A stretch of DNA of 64,000 nucleotides from positions 36,781,558 to 36,845,557 of the forward strand of contig CM049310.1 in NCBI GenBank assembly GCA_026874595.1, read 5' to 3'. The stretch comes from Sipunculus nudus (taxonomy: Eukaryota; Annelida; Sipuncula; Golfingiida; Sipunculidae). The translations under genes and the position numbers were made by a program. This document shows positions 22,655-34,999 of this stretch, piece after piece. Below the pieces are notes generated by a model that was not told where the DNA came from, did no database searches, and was given only the letters and a program-made list of their open reading frames with translations. How positions within the stretch are numbered: the first letter of the stretch is position 1; the number at the start of each line of letters is the position of its first letter.

Positions 22655-23870
22655 TTTTTCCTTGCACTTCAATATGAGTTAGAAAGGTAAAGTTTTTACA
22701 ATAAGGTTTTTTTTGTCATGACAAACATTACATTACATGGAATTAAAATAATACCTATTTAAGTCAAACCCAGTAAATATTTTTATCTTTGAGTCTGGTA
22801 CGCTTCATTCCAGGTGCTACAAAGACATTAAAACAGAACATTCTTATGAGCAGAATGACACGAAAACATAGACTGAAAGATGAAACAATTAGCAAAGAAG
22901 AAAAATCGTGCTTAATAGCAAATATTAACCTTACCAATACAAGTCGTTATTTCACGTTTTACCACCTCAGAGGACGACTTCCAACCTGTGGGACAAAACA
23001 TGTCAAACATCAGGAATCATGTCAACCAATGCATTAGTTATTCAGATTCTGCAGCTTTGGTATCAAATTTTTAATTGTTCTTGGTTACAATAACAAGCCA
23101 TGTTACTCAAATTAGTAGTGACTAATTTCAAGTGTCCAGATATAATTTTTTATGAATCTCAATGGAAGTTCAATTAGAAATTTCTAGGCCCAGCAGTTCC
23201 CATTTGTGCCCGTTAACGGACAACCGGGCGGACGACGGACAAAGAGTGATCTCTAAAAAAGTGTTATTCAGCCCTTTGGACTGTATTTTCGGCAATTGTG
23301 GATGTCATGTTTGATATTTTATGTTTCTCATTTTTTTCTTGTATCAGAGTCCGATTATTTTATGTGCTTGGTGGTAACTGACCAGTTTTCGGAAAGGGAG
23401 GTTAACTTACAAGGAGTCACTGTTTTGAAACTTGGACAAGGTAATCAACGTACACCCCTTTTAATTCCCAAGATTATATGTTTATAGAACAAGAATGAAA
23501 GCTCAAACGATACGGGTTTTATTCTTATTTGCACTTAAATATGAGTTACGAAGGATTTTTTTCTATGATAAAGTTATTGGAATTGCAGACATTACATTAC
23601 ATGGAATTAAATTGATACCTATTTAAGTCAAAACCAGTATAATGTTTAATAATATGGGCCTGGTACGCTTCATTCGAGCTGTTACAGAGACATTAAAAAA
23701 AACATTCATATGAGCAAAATGACGCGAAAACCTGGACTGAAAGATGCAACAATTAGCAAAGTAGAAAATATCGTGCTAAATGGCGAATATTAACCTTACC
23801 AATACAAGTCTTTAGTTCACGTTTTGCCACCTCAAGGGACCACTTCCAGCCTGTGTTAGGACCACACACC
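22655..23870. repeat. Intragenic duplication: 22655-23000 and 23525-23870
   Basis: Two direct copies of about 345 bp share intron sequence and the exon 7 donor. Shared landmarks are a 'CATTACATTACATGG' stretch, a GGTACGCTTCATTC stretch, a GACTGAAAGATG stretch and the ATATTAACCTTACC donor context. They differ by scattered substitutions and small indels, so the event is not recent. Between them lies repeat DNA (23041-23500) that itself matches 19480-20110. This suggests the copies were moved with, or recombined through, flanking repeats. Confidence 0.85.
22935..22985 (-). pseudogene. Partial duplicate of the exon 7 end (possible microexon)
   Basis: These 51 nt encode GWKSSSEVVKREITTC plus a split codon. 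They parallel the last 17 codons of exon 7 (GWKWSLEVAKRELKTC). The rest of the exon copy is missing and is replaced by dispersed-repeat sequence. By chance or selection the remnant is bounded by CCCACAG and ATTG|GTAAGG, both usable splice signals. Its phase is 1-1, so including it would insert 17 residues between exons 7 and 8 without a frameshift. Whether it is ever spliced in cannot be told from sequence. The simpler reading is a dead duplication product. Confidence 0.6.
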
Positions 23871-24009
23871 TCAACCACCTCGGGTGTCTCCATGTGATCG
23901 TAACCATAGTTACACTTAACTTGGCAACGCCGAGTATTTACAGCGGGAACATGAGTACACACAGCACCCCCATTGGCGGGAGTCGGAAAGTCAGGACACT
24001 TGATGTATT
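23800..24009 (-). CDS. Exon 7: divergent sushi-like module
   Basis: This 210-nt exon encodes about residues 323-392. It reads IKCPDFPTPANGGAVC, then TRRCQVKCNYGYDHM, PEVVEVCGPNTGWKW and a basic tail ending KTC. The KCPxxPxPxNG opening, CQVKCNYGY and the G-W-KW segment are sushi features. The spacing is stretched and six cysteines are present, as in the two-disulfide-plus-one variant. The acceptor CTCAG|AA and the donor ATTG|GTAAGG are phase 1. The 3' part of this exon and its following intron are duplicated at 22.65-23.0 kb. Confidence 0.87.
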
Positions 24010-24050
24010 CTGAGAATGGTTCAATATAGCAATCATTCACTCGGTCACTC

Positions 24051-24052
<2 letters not shown>

Positions 24053-24098
<46 letters not shown>
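24053..24098. repeat. (AT)n microsatellite in intron 6
   Basis: About 46 bp of pure AT dinucleotide, only 44 bp upstream of the exon 7 acceptor on the minus strand. Length changes here would alter the spacing near the branch point region. Confidence 0.95.
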
Positions 24099-24100
<2 letters not shown>

Positions 24101-24407
24101 AAATTATAAATGTGCTGGCTTAATAGAATTCTTCAAATGTCATTTACTTTATTACTTGGTAAGATCGGTTTGTCGGCTGCTCGCTGATTTACGATGCATA
24201 TCGCTCATGATCAGTTTCTATACGACAAGAATTTGATCAGTCTAGTGTGTCCCGGATTCCGTAAATTGTAATACTACTATACATATGTACACATAGATAA
24301 GTGAAGGAAATGATAGATAAAATATGTGCAACAAATGCAAATACTGTACAAGACATTCACAGTAAGACGCATGCTTACTCCAATGTGTGCACGGTAAGTC
24401 TTCATAC

Positions 24408-24536
24408 CTTCGCACCTCTTGTTGTTTTTGTTGTCTATTTTGAAGCCAGGAATGTTACACACACATCGATAGGAGCCGACAGTGTTCTCACACTTCTGTT
24501 CACAACCACCGTTTCCGCTTCCGCATTCGTTTACAT
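24408..24536 (-). CDS. Exon 6: calcium-binding EGF domain
   Basis: This 129-nt exon encodes about residues 280-322. It begins DVNECGSGNGGCEQKC, then ENTVGSYRCVC and NIPGFKIDN, and closes KRCE. The D-x-N-E-C start and the N-x-x-G-S-Y/F-x-C core are the calcium-binding and hydroxylation motifs of EGF_CA, with six cysteines in the usual order. It is flanked by ACTTCAG|AT and GAAG|GTATGA, both phase 1. This is the most clearly conserved module of the gene. Confidence 0.95.
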
Positions 24537-25632
24537 CTGAAGTGCACAAAACAGGTTTACAGCTGTCATTCCTTGTTCGCAACATTGCAATTTGCCAATT
24601 ACAAAGCGTGTTAAAGTAGGTAAGTCCAAAACTCGGTCATGACTAAGCTCATCTGCGCAGCTTATCTATTCCTTAGACATGTGGCCCTTGACCAGTGTTC
24701 TCTGGACCAGTATTTCCAACAGGAGCGTACATTAAGAAAGTGCTAAGCGATAAGACCCGATGTAATTACGACCACAGGCCCTTGAAATCAATATTATAAC
24801 ATGTCTAAACGACCCCTATATAGCCTTATGCTACACATAGCAATATAAAGACACAGGGTATGTAACGACTGACGGAGGACCCCGAGTGACCTGCTGAATG
24901 GACTATTAATTTCCAACCTACCGACGGCGTGGCACAAACTAATCTCTTGCATGAACATAAAATTGAACCAAATGGATCCGTCTGACACTAAACTAACGCG
25001 CGTTACGGTTCCTGATCGCGTTTGATTAGCTGTTTAATCATGCTGAGCGGACAGTGTTTGGCGGTGTTCTTCTACATGCAAGTCCTCGAGGCCCGAGCGC
25101 CTTCCGAGCATCATCGTGGAATTGTTTGTCATATCCGACCAATGAGACCACCGCCGATTTGTCGACTGATATTTTCATTTTATATTTTAAAAAATCACTT
25201 TCATGCTATAATTTGCTTAGCAATTACTTAGTGTCTGGTATTACAAGCAAAATAGGAAGTGGTGTCTGTTGGGGGTTGGGGTGGGGATGAGGGTGGGATG
25301 GCTCCCCTGCGTCACTTCCCTGGATACGCTCACGCACAAGACCAATTTTACAAAACCAATGTTCCTAATCCTTTCGCTCTAGGGTCAAGACATGGGTTGT
25401 TTAGTTGAGTGTAAGACAAGCGTGAAGAAGAGCATCTTAAGGCTGCATAATATATTCGTCGTACGTATTGTGACTTTTCCCAATATCAAATATGTACAGA
25501 GTTGTTCACCTAACACTGCACGTTCCACCACGAGAATCCTCTGTTCCATGATATGATACTTCATTTTTATATGTACATACATTGGCCTATATATAATTAA
25601 TTAATCCATGACGACAGGAAATATTTTCACAC
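24537..25632 (-). other. Intron between exons 5 and 6
   Basis: About 1.1 kb, from GTGTGA after exon 5 to ACTTCAG before exon 6. No internal gene or clear mobile element is visible. Confidence 0.6.
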
Positions 25633-25809
25633 CTGCACAGACCGGGTTTGAGCCTGACCATGTACCGTCCAGGTTGCACTTTCTGACCCCGTCTCCACTA
25701 GACCGGATGTACCCTTCATTGCATAAAATACTACAAGCGCTATCTACCGTCGTGTTGCACGTGCTCAAGTGACCATGTACGGGAGGCTTCAAAGACTTGC
25801 ATCTTATCT
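25633..25809 (-). CDS. Exon 5: sushi/CCP domain
   Basis: This 177-nt exon encodes about residues 221-279. It opens IRCKSLKPPVHGHLSTC, continues through SACSILCNEGYIRSSGDG and ends KCNLDGTWSGSNPVC. It has two extra cysteines (TC and SAC) beyond the canonical four, the variant with an additional disulfide seen in selectin and SVEP1-type sushi modules. The acceptor TTTAAAG|AG and the donor GCAG|GTGTGA are phase 1. The first codon is completed by C from exon 4 (CAG, Gln). Confidence 0.92.
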
Positions 25810-26471
25810 CTTTAAAATAAAACAGTATATATATAAGATGAAAAGCAAATTTGTAGTGACAAAGAAAAATATATCTGTAAGAAATATCACGAAAAATTAG
25901 GTGGACCATTGTGTTGAACCAGAATATGTAATATGCCTATATAGATGCCTCATCTAAACAAAAACTGGATTGTATAAATTTTATAGACTACATAAACCTC
26001 ATCCCATGTCGAGTTGCGATTACACTCGTATATCTTTACTTATACAGAGGCGGATCCAGGATTTAGGAAATGGGAAGGTCCTATCCATGGGGACTAATAA
26101 CAAAACCTAAAAAAAAAAATCCAATTATCCAGAAAGGAAGTGCTCGAGATCATAAAACTGATATAATACCCCGAAAAAGTTTGCTGCGGCTCAAATGGAG
26201 GATCCGGATCCGCAATTGTAATAACCCGTATAACTAAAAAAAAGTTAATATGGGTATAGAGCTGAGACCAAAATCAGAATCTTATTTCTTTTACTACATT
26301 TGCGTTACTGACGTTGTGGATGATATCAGCTTTTGTATTGTTCACATTTTAACATGGCGGCATACAAATACCATACTGATTTTTAAATTGTAATTATTCT
26401 GTGTTGTAATGTTATTCAATTTAACCGAACGTCTGGAGAAAATAAATGAAACGCTGCCCAAGCGTACGCAC

Positions 26472-26627
26472 GTATACACTTTCCGCCGAGGTTCCCTCGG
26501 AAACCTCTGTCACACACACATTGTTTGACAGTGGTACTTCCTGGTCCGGCCGTGTGTGAGTGAGCCTGGCATCGTGTACACGAGATGGCGCCACTGCTTC
26601 CACTCTTGTAATGGTTCACGGCACAAA
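26472..26627 (-). CDS. Exon 4: Eph-receptor-like cysteine-rich module (GCC2/GCC3)
   Basis: This 156-nt exon covers about residues 169-220. It reads CAVNHYKSGSSGAISCTRC, then a HSHTAGPGSTTVKQC segment and VCDRGFRGN. The spacing CxxC...HT..GSTxxxxCxCxxGF matches the cysteine-rich module first described in Eph receptors and found in many secreted mosaic proteins. The acceptor TTACAG|TT and the donor ATAC|GTGCGT are both phase 1. The donor is less canonical than the others, and a second GT five bases further along would break the phase. No kinase or transmembrane segment is linked to it, so it is not an Eph receptor. Confidence 0.82.
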
Positions 26628-28266
26628 CTGTAATGGATCAGTATATGAAATGTTTAAAATTGTAAAGTAAGATCCTAATAGTTGCTCCAAGTCACCTCTG
26701 TCACAACTTTATGTACAAAGTAGTAAGAAAATGTAAAGAGAATGTGGCTTTGTCAGTTGGACAGTGATGAGGAAAACTACATAATAAAAACGATTTATTA
26801 TTATACAGGCTCTTTGACTTCAGAAATAAAAAAAAAATATCATAACATGCCATTAATATGTATCCACCATGCCAGATCACTGCTCGGACCTTTCAGATGC
26901 AAAATTGTCTCATAATAATGCTTATACTAACCGAGTTCCGAATCATACCAGAACTGTTTAGGCCGAGTCCAGCAGATAAGACAACTCTGTCACACACTAT
27001 ATAATGATTGTATACATGGGTGAAATACCAATATTTCAGAATATAATAAGACAAAAAAAAACGAATAAGACTGTATATCAAGTAATATAAAAAAATACCA
27101 TATATACCAAGATCTAGCTCTGCATTTGGAGCGATATGTTAGTAAACATTTAAGTAAAAAGCCCTTGTAAACTAACATAAATTTTAATCCCTTTTTCCTA
27201 ATCCCTTTTTAAATTTCTTTAAATAAGAAGATTTGTACTGGACTTAGACATGGATGGTGTAGACACGACTAGCCATGAGAACCCGACTCAGCAGGCAATA
27301 ATAATTGAGCTGGTAATTAATGATGCATTCAAATGATTAGATTTTTTTCTGGTTTGGATAACGAAAATGTTACAAGAATCGAGAAGTTCTAGGCTGATTC
27401 TCATAAGAATTAAAATTTTTCATCGAAAGTCTTAGAGAGAAAAAAATGGTAAAATGTGGTGTAGATTTCCAAAGATCAGGATAATCAAGCGGTTTTTCAC
27501 ATTAAAAAAAAATGTACGAATTTCGAAAATCACTTGTCAAAATCTGGATATGTTTTGAGGATTGTCCTGATGCCTTATGAACAAAACCCTTAATTGTAAG
27601 AGTATCTAACACTTGTCACGATAACCATGTCTGCATAAATAATCTTAATTATCTTTACTTTATCGAAATAATCTTCTGAACAAGCAGAGTGTCTTGACGT
27701 ACTATCAGAAAAAAAATATCTGTATAGTATATCCCACCCTCCGAACGGGGGCATGATGATCCAATATATGAACACTTCTATGTAAAGGTGCCCATTCGCC
27801 TACCTTTTGAAAAGAATGTATGTGATTTCTGGCTTCCTCTGTGTATATATTAATGTTCTAAGGATAACTTTGATTGTGAAAAAAAATCTTAGAAGGCCTT
27901 CGTGAAGGATGTGACAACATGTTTATCAACAATGTGTTTGTAAACACAGCAAATGTTGACAAACGGGAAAAACATAACCTATGGTGGTAGGTTGCATAAA
28001 TGCGGAGGCAGAAAGGTCACTTGTTGCAAAACGCCATTTGCAAAGCTCTGGGTTATCTGACACTCTGCCAGATGGCCTTGATCTATTTATTTGGATTATT
28101 TTGGTGAGCCCCAAATAATAAAAACACGTTGATAAAAAACAAAATAAGCAGACTCTGTGCGGTGATACCCACGTTTTCTTACCTATTTTTTAAAGCTCCA
28201 AGGGATTACCTTTTGTTTATAAAGGTCAGATAGGTGATTTGGCCCCTTTAAGTAAATTTCACTGAC
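26628..28266 (-). other. Intron between exons 3 and 4
   Basis: About 1.6 kb of AT-rich DNA. Small open frames inside have no domain. No mobile element is recognised. Confidence 0.55.
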
Positions 28267-28440
28267 CATGACATGTAGGATTACTATCTGACCATCGCCC
28301 AGTAGATGAACAGGTAACCTTGGAGGTACCACGCATGAAGTGACCCGGGTGGCACAAGAATGTTACAGTACTGAGATATGTAAAAAAGCTGCCGACACGA
28401 CTTCCACCAGTCGGCCTCCCAGGGTCGCCGCATGAGACAG
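28267..28440 (-). CDS. Exon 3: sushi/CCP domain
   Basis: A single 174-nt exon encodes a complete complement-control module (about residues 111-168). It starts AVSCGDPGRPTGG and runs through the third cysteine in FLCHPGHFMRG and a VTCSSTGRWS segment to the closing NPTC. The four cysteines and the buried tryptophan sit where the family expects them. The acceptor is TTCCAG|CT and the donor CATG|GTCAGT, both phase 1. One exon per sushi module with 1-1 phases is the normal arrangement for this domain and allows modules to be shuffled or skipped in frame. Confidence 0.92.
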
Positions 28441-30027
28441 CTGGAACACAGAGAGAACGTAAGGGATTACACACAAATACAATAAAATAATTACAAATAT
28501 CGTTACAGGAAAACAGTTTTAAAGCACATAATTCTTATGGACGAAATATTATAGCATTTTTCAATTTTATTGTTCCTTATTCAAAGGGTCCACTGAGGCT
28601 GCATTATTGAATTCAAAACTTATATATTAACACTAGTGTTAATAGGCTGCATAGACGAGCCCTCGGCTAACACTGCACGTTGTCACATTTGCAATGTGAT
28701 GTGGATTACAGGCCAATAATATATAATATTTGTACAGAAGTTTGCACGAATACTTTTTTTAAGTACATACACATTTGCAATAATATGTGAATAATATGTA
28801 AAAAATATGTCAATTTAAACACTCCACGAGTCTCTAGCTAGTCTGATTACAGCAAGACACCATGTCGCGGTGGACTTATCCTTGCAATGTGCCAGAAACG
28901 TTGTTATCATGCAGCCCAACGAAAGCGGGTGTCGCATGTTTAAAAATGTGGGCTGAATGCACAATGCGATACCACGCTCTCATTGGTCTGATTACAATTC
29001 TTTGCTCTGTGCGCACCCTGGTGTTCTTACCCACAAAATCTTGCGATACAAAGCAGCGTTTACATGAAAAGAACATTTCATTATATTTCTGTTGAGTTAA
29101 TGAAATCAAATCAAATATTTACAAACATTTAACAGTTTAAGCTAGTATTCTATATGTGCGTATGTGGTATGTATATGCAGTATGTGTGCGCATTCAGCCA
29201 GTAAACGGACGACTGTGATTCCATTCATACGTATGCATATGCAACACGTACGTATGCAGCGAAAGCGGGCCCAAAGTAAAAAGCTGCATGCACGGGTAGA
29301 GAATACCCTATCAGCCAGAGTAATACCCTATGTAACCCATTATCAAGACAGATGGGGTTTCACAGTTTATTTCAGAGAACTGAACTTGTGAGAACGGTTA
29401 AAAATAAATTAGAATGACACTTTGCAAAAGACAGCATTCCAGCCTCCATATCTTGTTTTTAAACTAGCTTGGTGTTTCTCAGGGAAACAAGGAATTTGTG
29501 AAGCAATGTTTAAAATCCAACTGTCCACAAAACCTTTGAAGAACTGAATGATCAGCCAGTTTTTTTAAATTTCATATGGAGTGGTATATTATTTTTTTTA
29601 ATTTATTAACTATCCGGGCACCTATTCCTTGGAAACTTAATAGGGCTCATACGGCATGGAATTTTGTCAACTAATGTTTTGGACTCACAAAGGTAAAGGA
29701 CAGTCAATGAACCCACTACTGACAATCTGAAACAGTTGCAGTGAATAATACATCAACCAGTCAGCGTAGCAGAATTTAAGCAAATCAGTTTATAATTAAT
29801 AAACGAACTACCTTTTATGTGTAGCTGACGACAAAAGCTTTTTAATCTTTTTACAATTTTAATTTTTTTTCCAACGAAGTGAAATGAGTTATTTTCAATA
29901 TTCGTTCATTCTAGGCAAAGGAAACAAAGCCTAGATATTTCATATATATCTATATGAAAAAGATAAGGCAGACACTGACTGTACTGACAACATGATTCGT
30001 GAAAGCCAGGCATTCAGGTACATTCAC
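28441..30027 (-). other. Intron between exons 2 and 3
   Basis: About 1.6 kb. It contains a run of ATACGTATGCATATGC-like alternating words around 29160-29260 and nothing recognisable as coding. Confidence 0.55.
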
Positions 30028-30236
30028 CTCCAAAAGGAGTCCCGATATTTTCACAGGATCCTGTACAGCTGCGACTTTTCGAATTTCCTCCGGGACAAAC
30101 GTTCCTTTTCGCCCAGATATAGCATTCTCCTATGGGCTGTTTGCTGCGTCTGGCTGTCTTATAGCCGTTGTGGCCACATTGACCTGAACAGGAGCTCCAA
30201 CTTGACCATCGTCCCCAGCAGTGGTCAGGGCAAAAC
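30028..30236 (-). CDS. Exon 2: thrombospondin type 1 domain
   Basis: This exon encodes about residues 41-110 of the model. It begins FCPDHCWGRWSSWSSCSG, with the tryptophan ladder WxxWSSWSxC and then CGxxGYKTARR, the signature of a TSP1 repeat. Further cysteines follow (GEC, NVCPGG, RSC, GSC), giving nine in all across this exon. TSP1 domains bind glycosaminoglycans and matrix proteins and are often C-mannosylated on WxxW. The acceptor is CAG at 30237-30239 and the donor is GGAG|GTGAAT. A TGA lies in frame a few codons before the acceptor, so the frame does not extend upstream. The polypyrimidine tract is weak; an alternative AG three bases upstream would add one codon without changing the frame. 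Confidence 0.88.
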
Positions 30237-30239
30237 CTG

Positions 30240-32215
30240 CTAAGTCATCCAAATAGTAATTGCCACTGCACATTACGGTGTTAGAATACTACTATATCTG
30301 TGTTAGTTTAACAATACTGATTTAAATGATAGAAATAAAATAGACAACAAAAAGTGAACATTAACAGACTGTGTTATTACGATGTCTAGCGACATAAATG
30401 ATCGGTCCTGGTAAATGGGAAAATGACTGCGTAATTTGTGCACAAGAGATGGGTATGGCGTGAGAAAAGACATACCGAAACATCCAAGGTTTTCACGTTA
30501 GAGATCAAACGGTTTAAGACGCCTGCGTGGTATGATGTAAGGTCACTAATCATGATAGAGAACTACGGTGAATAGTGGTATATATTAGGGTCTCCCACCC
30601 AAATATCGATATATAAGTTCTGAAGACGTTGAACTATTCACTTCTATGCACATCTAAAGAAAAAGCATATTTTCACGACTCAGTAATTGATAACGAAGAC
30701 TTTTGTCATCACAAAATTGCCAAAATATCACTTCGGTAAACAAAATTACTCGGAAACGGTGTTGACTCACAATAAGCGTAGAGAAAGCCACAGTATGACC
30801 GAAGAAGATTATAAAAAGTGGAAGGTAACACGAAGTGTTGCTTCTCTCTGGCACCTCGGCAGCTGTGCTAGTATACACACCAGTATCCGTTAAAGGTTTA
30901 ATCCTAAAACTTACTCATATCCCTGCCATTCATCTTTATATTTGTCTATTATCTAATTATGCGTATGAAAAGTAAAACACTCCAGCCCATTACTGTTGCT
31001 ATAATTATTACTACAAGTAACTAAGCTTATGTTACACATTATTTTATAATTAAAATTACGAAAAATGGTCACCCTTCTTTGTTCAAACTGGGGACCCATT
31101 GATCTCTACGCTCAGCTGAGCCAGAACATCCATATTTTTCATGTTCATGAGCCTTTGAAGCGTCGATATCAATTTATATGGTGTGTTTTAATGAATAAAA
31201 GGTCAACCAGAAGAAACGGCAGAGGTATCATACAAGGTTGAGTGGAAGAAAAAAAAAACACTTTTATAACAAAGGAGTTATATCAGAGACATCTCAAAAC
31301 TAGAGTTCTTCATCACCGGGCTATCGCAAGGGAAGCCTCTCCATCGAGACTTCGAAAATTAGATCAACGGTAAACCACCTGTGAATATCAATCTGACCTA
31401 AAAGTGGTTTGAAAGATCATCCGATCTGGTGGTTGATTGTGCTTGAACTCTTGTTGGTGATAATATATGTGGTAAAATGACATCTTGTCTTTGCTGACGT
31501 GTTTGGATTTTGATCGGTGGCCATTTTGGCCTGCCTCTACATGTTATAAATACATTGATATAAAGAAAATAAATGAAAGACTTAAGATATTTTCTAAATT
31601 TAATACACGTTGGGTATGGCAATTGGTCCCTTTTAAATGCACACTCATATATAGGCCCCTATCGACTTTACAGGACCATCAAAAACATATCATTGTGAGC
31701 TGAAACTCTAGGTAACCAATTATTTCCCCATCACCAAACTACCAAAAACTCCACACGATTGGTAGTACATCAGTTTGTTTATTTGATATACGACGACTTC
31801 TAACCGTTTTAGATTGCAGTAAATGAACAACAGGGAACAAACCGTTCGAGGTATAATCTGTGCTTAGCCTCTCTTCTCCTCTGTTCATCTCTCCATCTCT
31901 CAGTTTTCCTTTCTTCAGCGCCGAGAATTCCCAAGCCTACGCCTAGGCCTGTGCTCAAAGGTAGCAGGAACAAAAATCGCTTCTCCCGATGCTCGATGAG
32001 CGCTGTAGCTGTCGAAGCCTCGATGAACACTTGCCGTGACCGTGAACTTGTAACTGCACCTGTATTTCTTCTTAAAAAAAACAAAACACAATATCCCTTC
32101 CTGTATTTTACAGGTTTCCATAAAGTACACCTATTAAATGGCCGCCATGTGTTACCCACTTTTAATTATATCTGTTCGTGTGAGCACATCAGAAGAATAC
32201 AAATGGTAGCAACAT
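30240..32215. other. Intronic interval, nothing recognised
   Basis: No domain-bearing frame is seen. A minus-strand open frame at 31809-32159 is long for the region but rich in Arg/Glu/Leu from repetitive TCTCTTCTCCTCTG-type sequence. I do not call it a gene. Confidence 0.35.
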
Positions 32216-32420
32216 GAAAGTTTGTGATACCAAAATATAAACCAAAAAAATTGCAGCATTTGTTAAAAATATGGCTTGGTCGCCATATTGAATTTAAAAA
32301 AGACCGCCAGTTTTAATCCGCATTTGCTTATATCGGGATTTGTGAGCATGGGATTCGATTTTGAATTGGTAGCAACATCTATGTTGTGATACCAGCGAAT
32401 AAATTAAAGCCATGCATGGC
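32216..32420. repeat. Dispersed repeat, 'GGCTTGGTCGCCATA' family
   Basis: It contains ATGGCTTGGTCGCCATATTG, AATCCGCATTTGCTTATATC, GATTTGTGAGCATGGGAT and TACCAGCGAATA-type words. These recur in the same order at 37600-37760 and in inverse at 35000-35330 and 36840-37220. Confidence 0.7.
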
Positions 32421-32520
32421 CAAAGCCAAAACCATGCAAATGATTAACCATATGAAATTAAATGTAAATAATTTCAACCAAACATTTCCTGTGAGGAGAC
32501 ATTGTGTAAATCCTTGAAAG

Positions 32521-33290
32521 GTCTTGATCACGTGTAACATGGAACTATGCTCTGAACAATTACTACTTCAAAGACTTCTGTCACGCCAGCCTACCTTGTA
32601 TTTCGTTTATTGTGGAGTGACAATTCAGGATAATTTTCTTTTCAAGATTTCATACTGCAAAGATGCTTCAAAGATGTTTATCAGGCCACGTTGCTGGTTA
32701 TGTATTATTGGGGTATTGGCGGATTGTAGCTAGGGCAACTACTCATTCCTAATAATGCAGTAGCAACAGCAACAGATGCAATTACTGCAACGTTGTTAAG
32801 GAGACCATAAACTAACTGACTACTCACTATACACTGTATGCAAAAGGCATATCAGCTTTTGTCCCTAGTCCTCTTCACAAAACCGTAATGACTCTTGGTC
32901 CTGCCATGTACGATAGGGCATTGAAGCTGCAGTCTACAGCAAGGAAAGGCTACCTAATGACAGTTGGTGAGCTTTTGCTACACTGCACTCTGTCGCAAAG
33001 TATATAGATGACAGCTCTCTTGGATCCAACAACATTGGAGCTGGTTATTTTTTCCCAGCGAGCGACACTTCGCCAAATCAGCACTGGAAAATGGTACTAT
33101 CATGGTACAAAGAAAAATGTGACCAACACAATGGCCTGTTATGGCCTCATCTTTCAGAATCATTGCAGTAATAAAACTTGGAAACAATTATCGAAAATGC
33201 CATCCCCAAAAGGTCTCGAGATGAGCTTATGTGACAAGTGTACTCAAAGGAGTAACAACATTCTTCGGAGGTGAGTTCCCCGTTATATGT
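32521..33290 (+). pseudogene. Possible decayed coding fragment, unknown
   Basis: Adjacent plus-strand frames give protein-like stretches (VMTLGPAMYDRALKLQS, ARKGYLMTVGELLL, then from 33008 DPTTLELVIFSQRATLRQ to KGLEMSLCDKCTQRS), separated by stops. The composition is more protein-like than its surroundings, but no domain is recognisable. It may be a transposase or other mobile-element remnant. I do not assign a function. Confidence 0.2.
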
Positions 33291-34999
33291 TTCTAAGACC
33301 TTGGGCACGGCATGATGTCGTTTCAGTATTATGGAGCATTAGGAGAGTTCACTTGATTTGCTTCACTTGAGCAAGCAGGCAGCAATAAGGTAGAATAGAA
33401 TAGTAGCATCTACAGCAGATACATGGAAAAGATAAGGTAAGGACATTCAGTATGTGCAAAAAGAAGACGCATAGCAAAGTTGGTTAAGAAAAGATCGACA
33501 ATTTTTGGCAGGATTGCGTGTAGTCCATGGTCTGTTCCAGTCTTTGAGTGAGACAATAGGTAGAAACTGTTTTTCTGTTGTCCTAAAGGTACCTCTTCTC
33601 CTGCAATGGTCTTCTTATTCCAAGTGACAAGAATGCCTTTGTCAAAGTTACTAAAGAGTACAGCACAGACTCTTCAGGTAAATCAGATTCAAGTGCATCA
33701 CCAAAGAACAGAAACGATAAACTATGTGCATTACGGAAGCCACAGAAATTGTCAAAGCTATCAAGAAAGTTTAAATAATAAATGACTACTGCCCTGCTTT
33801 TATGACCCCCTTTGTTCGAACGTCCATAAAACCATAACTTGGTATGGTGAAGGACGAGTGATCTTTGATAGAAATACTGAGAATTTTTAAAGTTTTTAAA
33901 GTTTTCTCACATGGTAAAAGGACATGGAATCGACCATGTTAGGTTTGGTATTAACGACTCGCGTAACATCTAACTGGATCCTAAAAATCTCACAATAATG
34001 CAAATGTTGATCTTGCAGAATATTTTGGAAAAACTCTATACTTCAGGAGTATGCTGCGTAGTTTTCGTGTATGGAAACTACTTGTATTGAATAAAACATG
34101 GTTTTTGATTGTAAAATATTCAGGAGCCCTCGCAACAGGAGACAGACCATGATGCCTAATGCGTTGAAACTTACAGAGATGTCACACATATAGATATTTA
34201 TTTACCAACTGTAGATATATATTTTAAGCTTGTTTTTAAAACATTTAATTGAAGGCAAATTCCTTTTCATCATCAGATAAGAAATGCGCGAAGTGCACAT
34301 TTGATATACTAATAGAATGCACAACCATTAAACGTAGGAGAATTTAGGTTCTGCTAGATTACCTTGCTTTAATTTGCATTTAATGGGGTGGCCAATCTTC
34401 CGTTATGTCCAAGAATGGGTGATTAAAGCATTATATAAGCTTTGAAACAAGTAATCACTTAGTTAATATTAAAAAAAAAGGAGTGAGCGAAGATGAAGCC
34501 TTGGTGCATCAAACCCACACATTCGGAGGGCATGTTTGTCCCTTATCACTAACTGGCAAATGGTAAAAGGAGACAGGACCGAAAATTCCTCATCTTATTG
34601 ACAATGGATGGGAGGAAATCAATTGATACGATGGATCAATTTCTCGCCAGACATTTCTTAAACTACCTGCACCACATGCAGGCAGTTGCTAAACTGTATC
34701 AGTTTGGAGGCTTGATGAATGTAATTGTAATTGCTCCTCTCATAGGGATAATTTGCAATACATAGCGCGTGTTTCGATGAATCACTTTTGTTGAAATTAT
34801 TAAAATTCATTTGAATTTTAATAATTTATTTTTAAAGTGACAAAAACAGGGAACAAATACATGTATACATGATATTAAACCTCATCAGGAACATTGCACG
34901 ATTCAAAGACTTCTATACTACCATTCTCATACGCCTCTTTGGGACTTAAGTGCAGAGATATCAGCAAAGAACATTAAATATGGCACCATTCGTAAAATA
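33291..34999. other. Intronic interval, nothing recognised
   Basis: No gene, RNA or clear repeat structure was found across 1.7 kb. One short inverted repeat (AAAATTCATTTGAATTTT) lies at 34801-34818. Confidence 0.35.

Noticed and set aside
26472-26627. Eph receptor kinase gene
   Set aside because: Only the cysteine-rich module is present. No ephrin-binding, fibronectin III, transmembrane or kinase exons accompany it, and flanking exons are sushi.
31809-32159. 116-codon minus-strand frame rich in Arg and Glu
   Set aside because: The charged stretch comes from CT-rich low-complexity DNA. No domain, splice sites or phase match with neighbouring exons.
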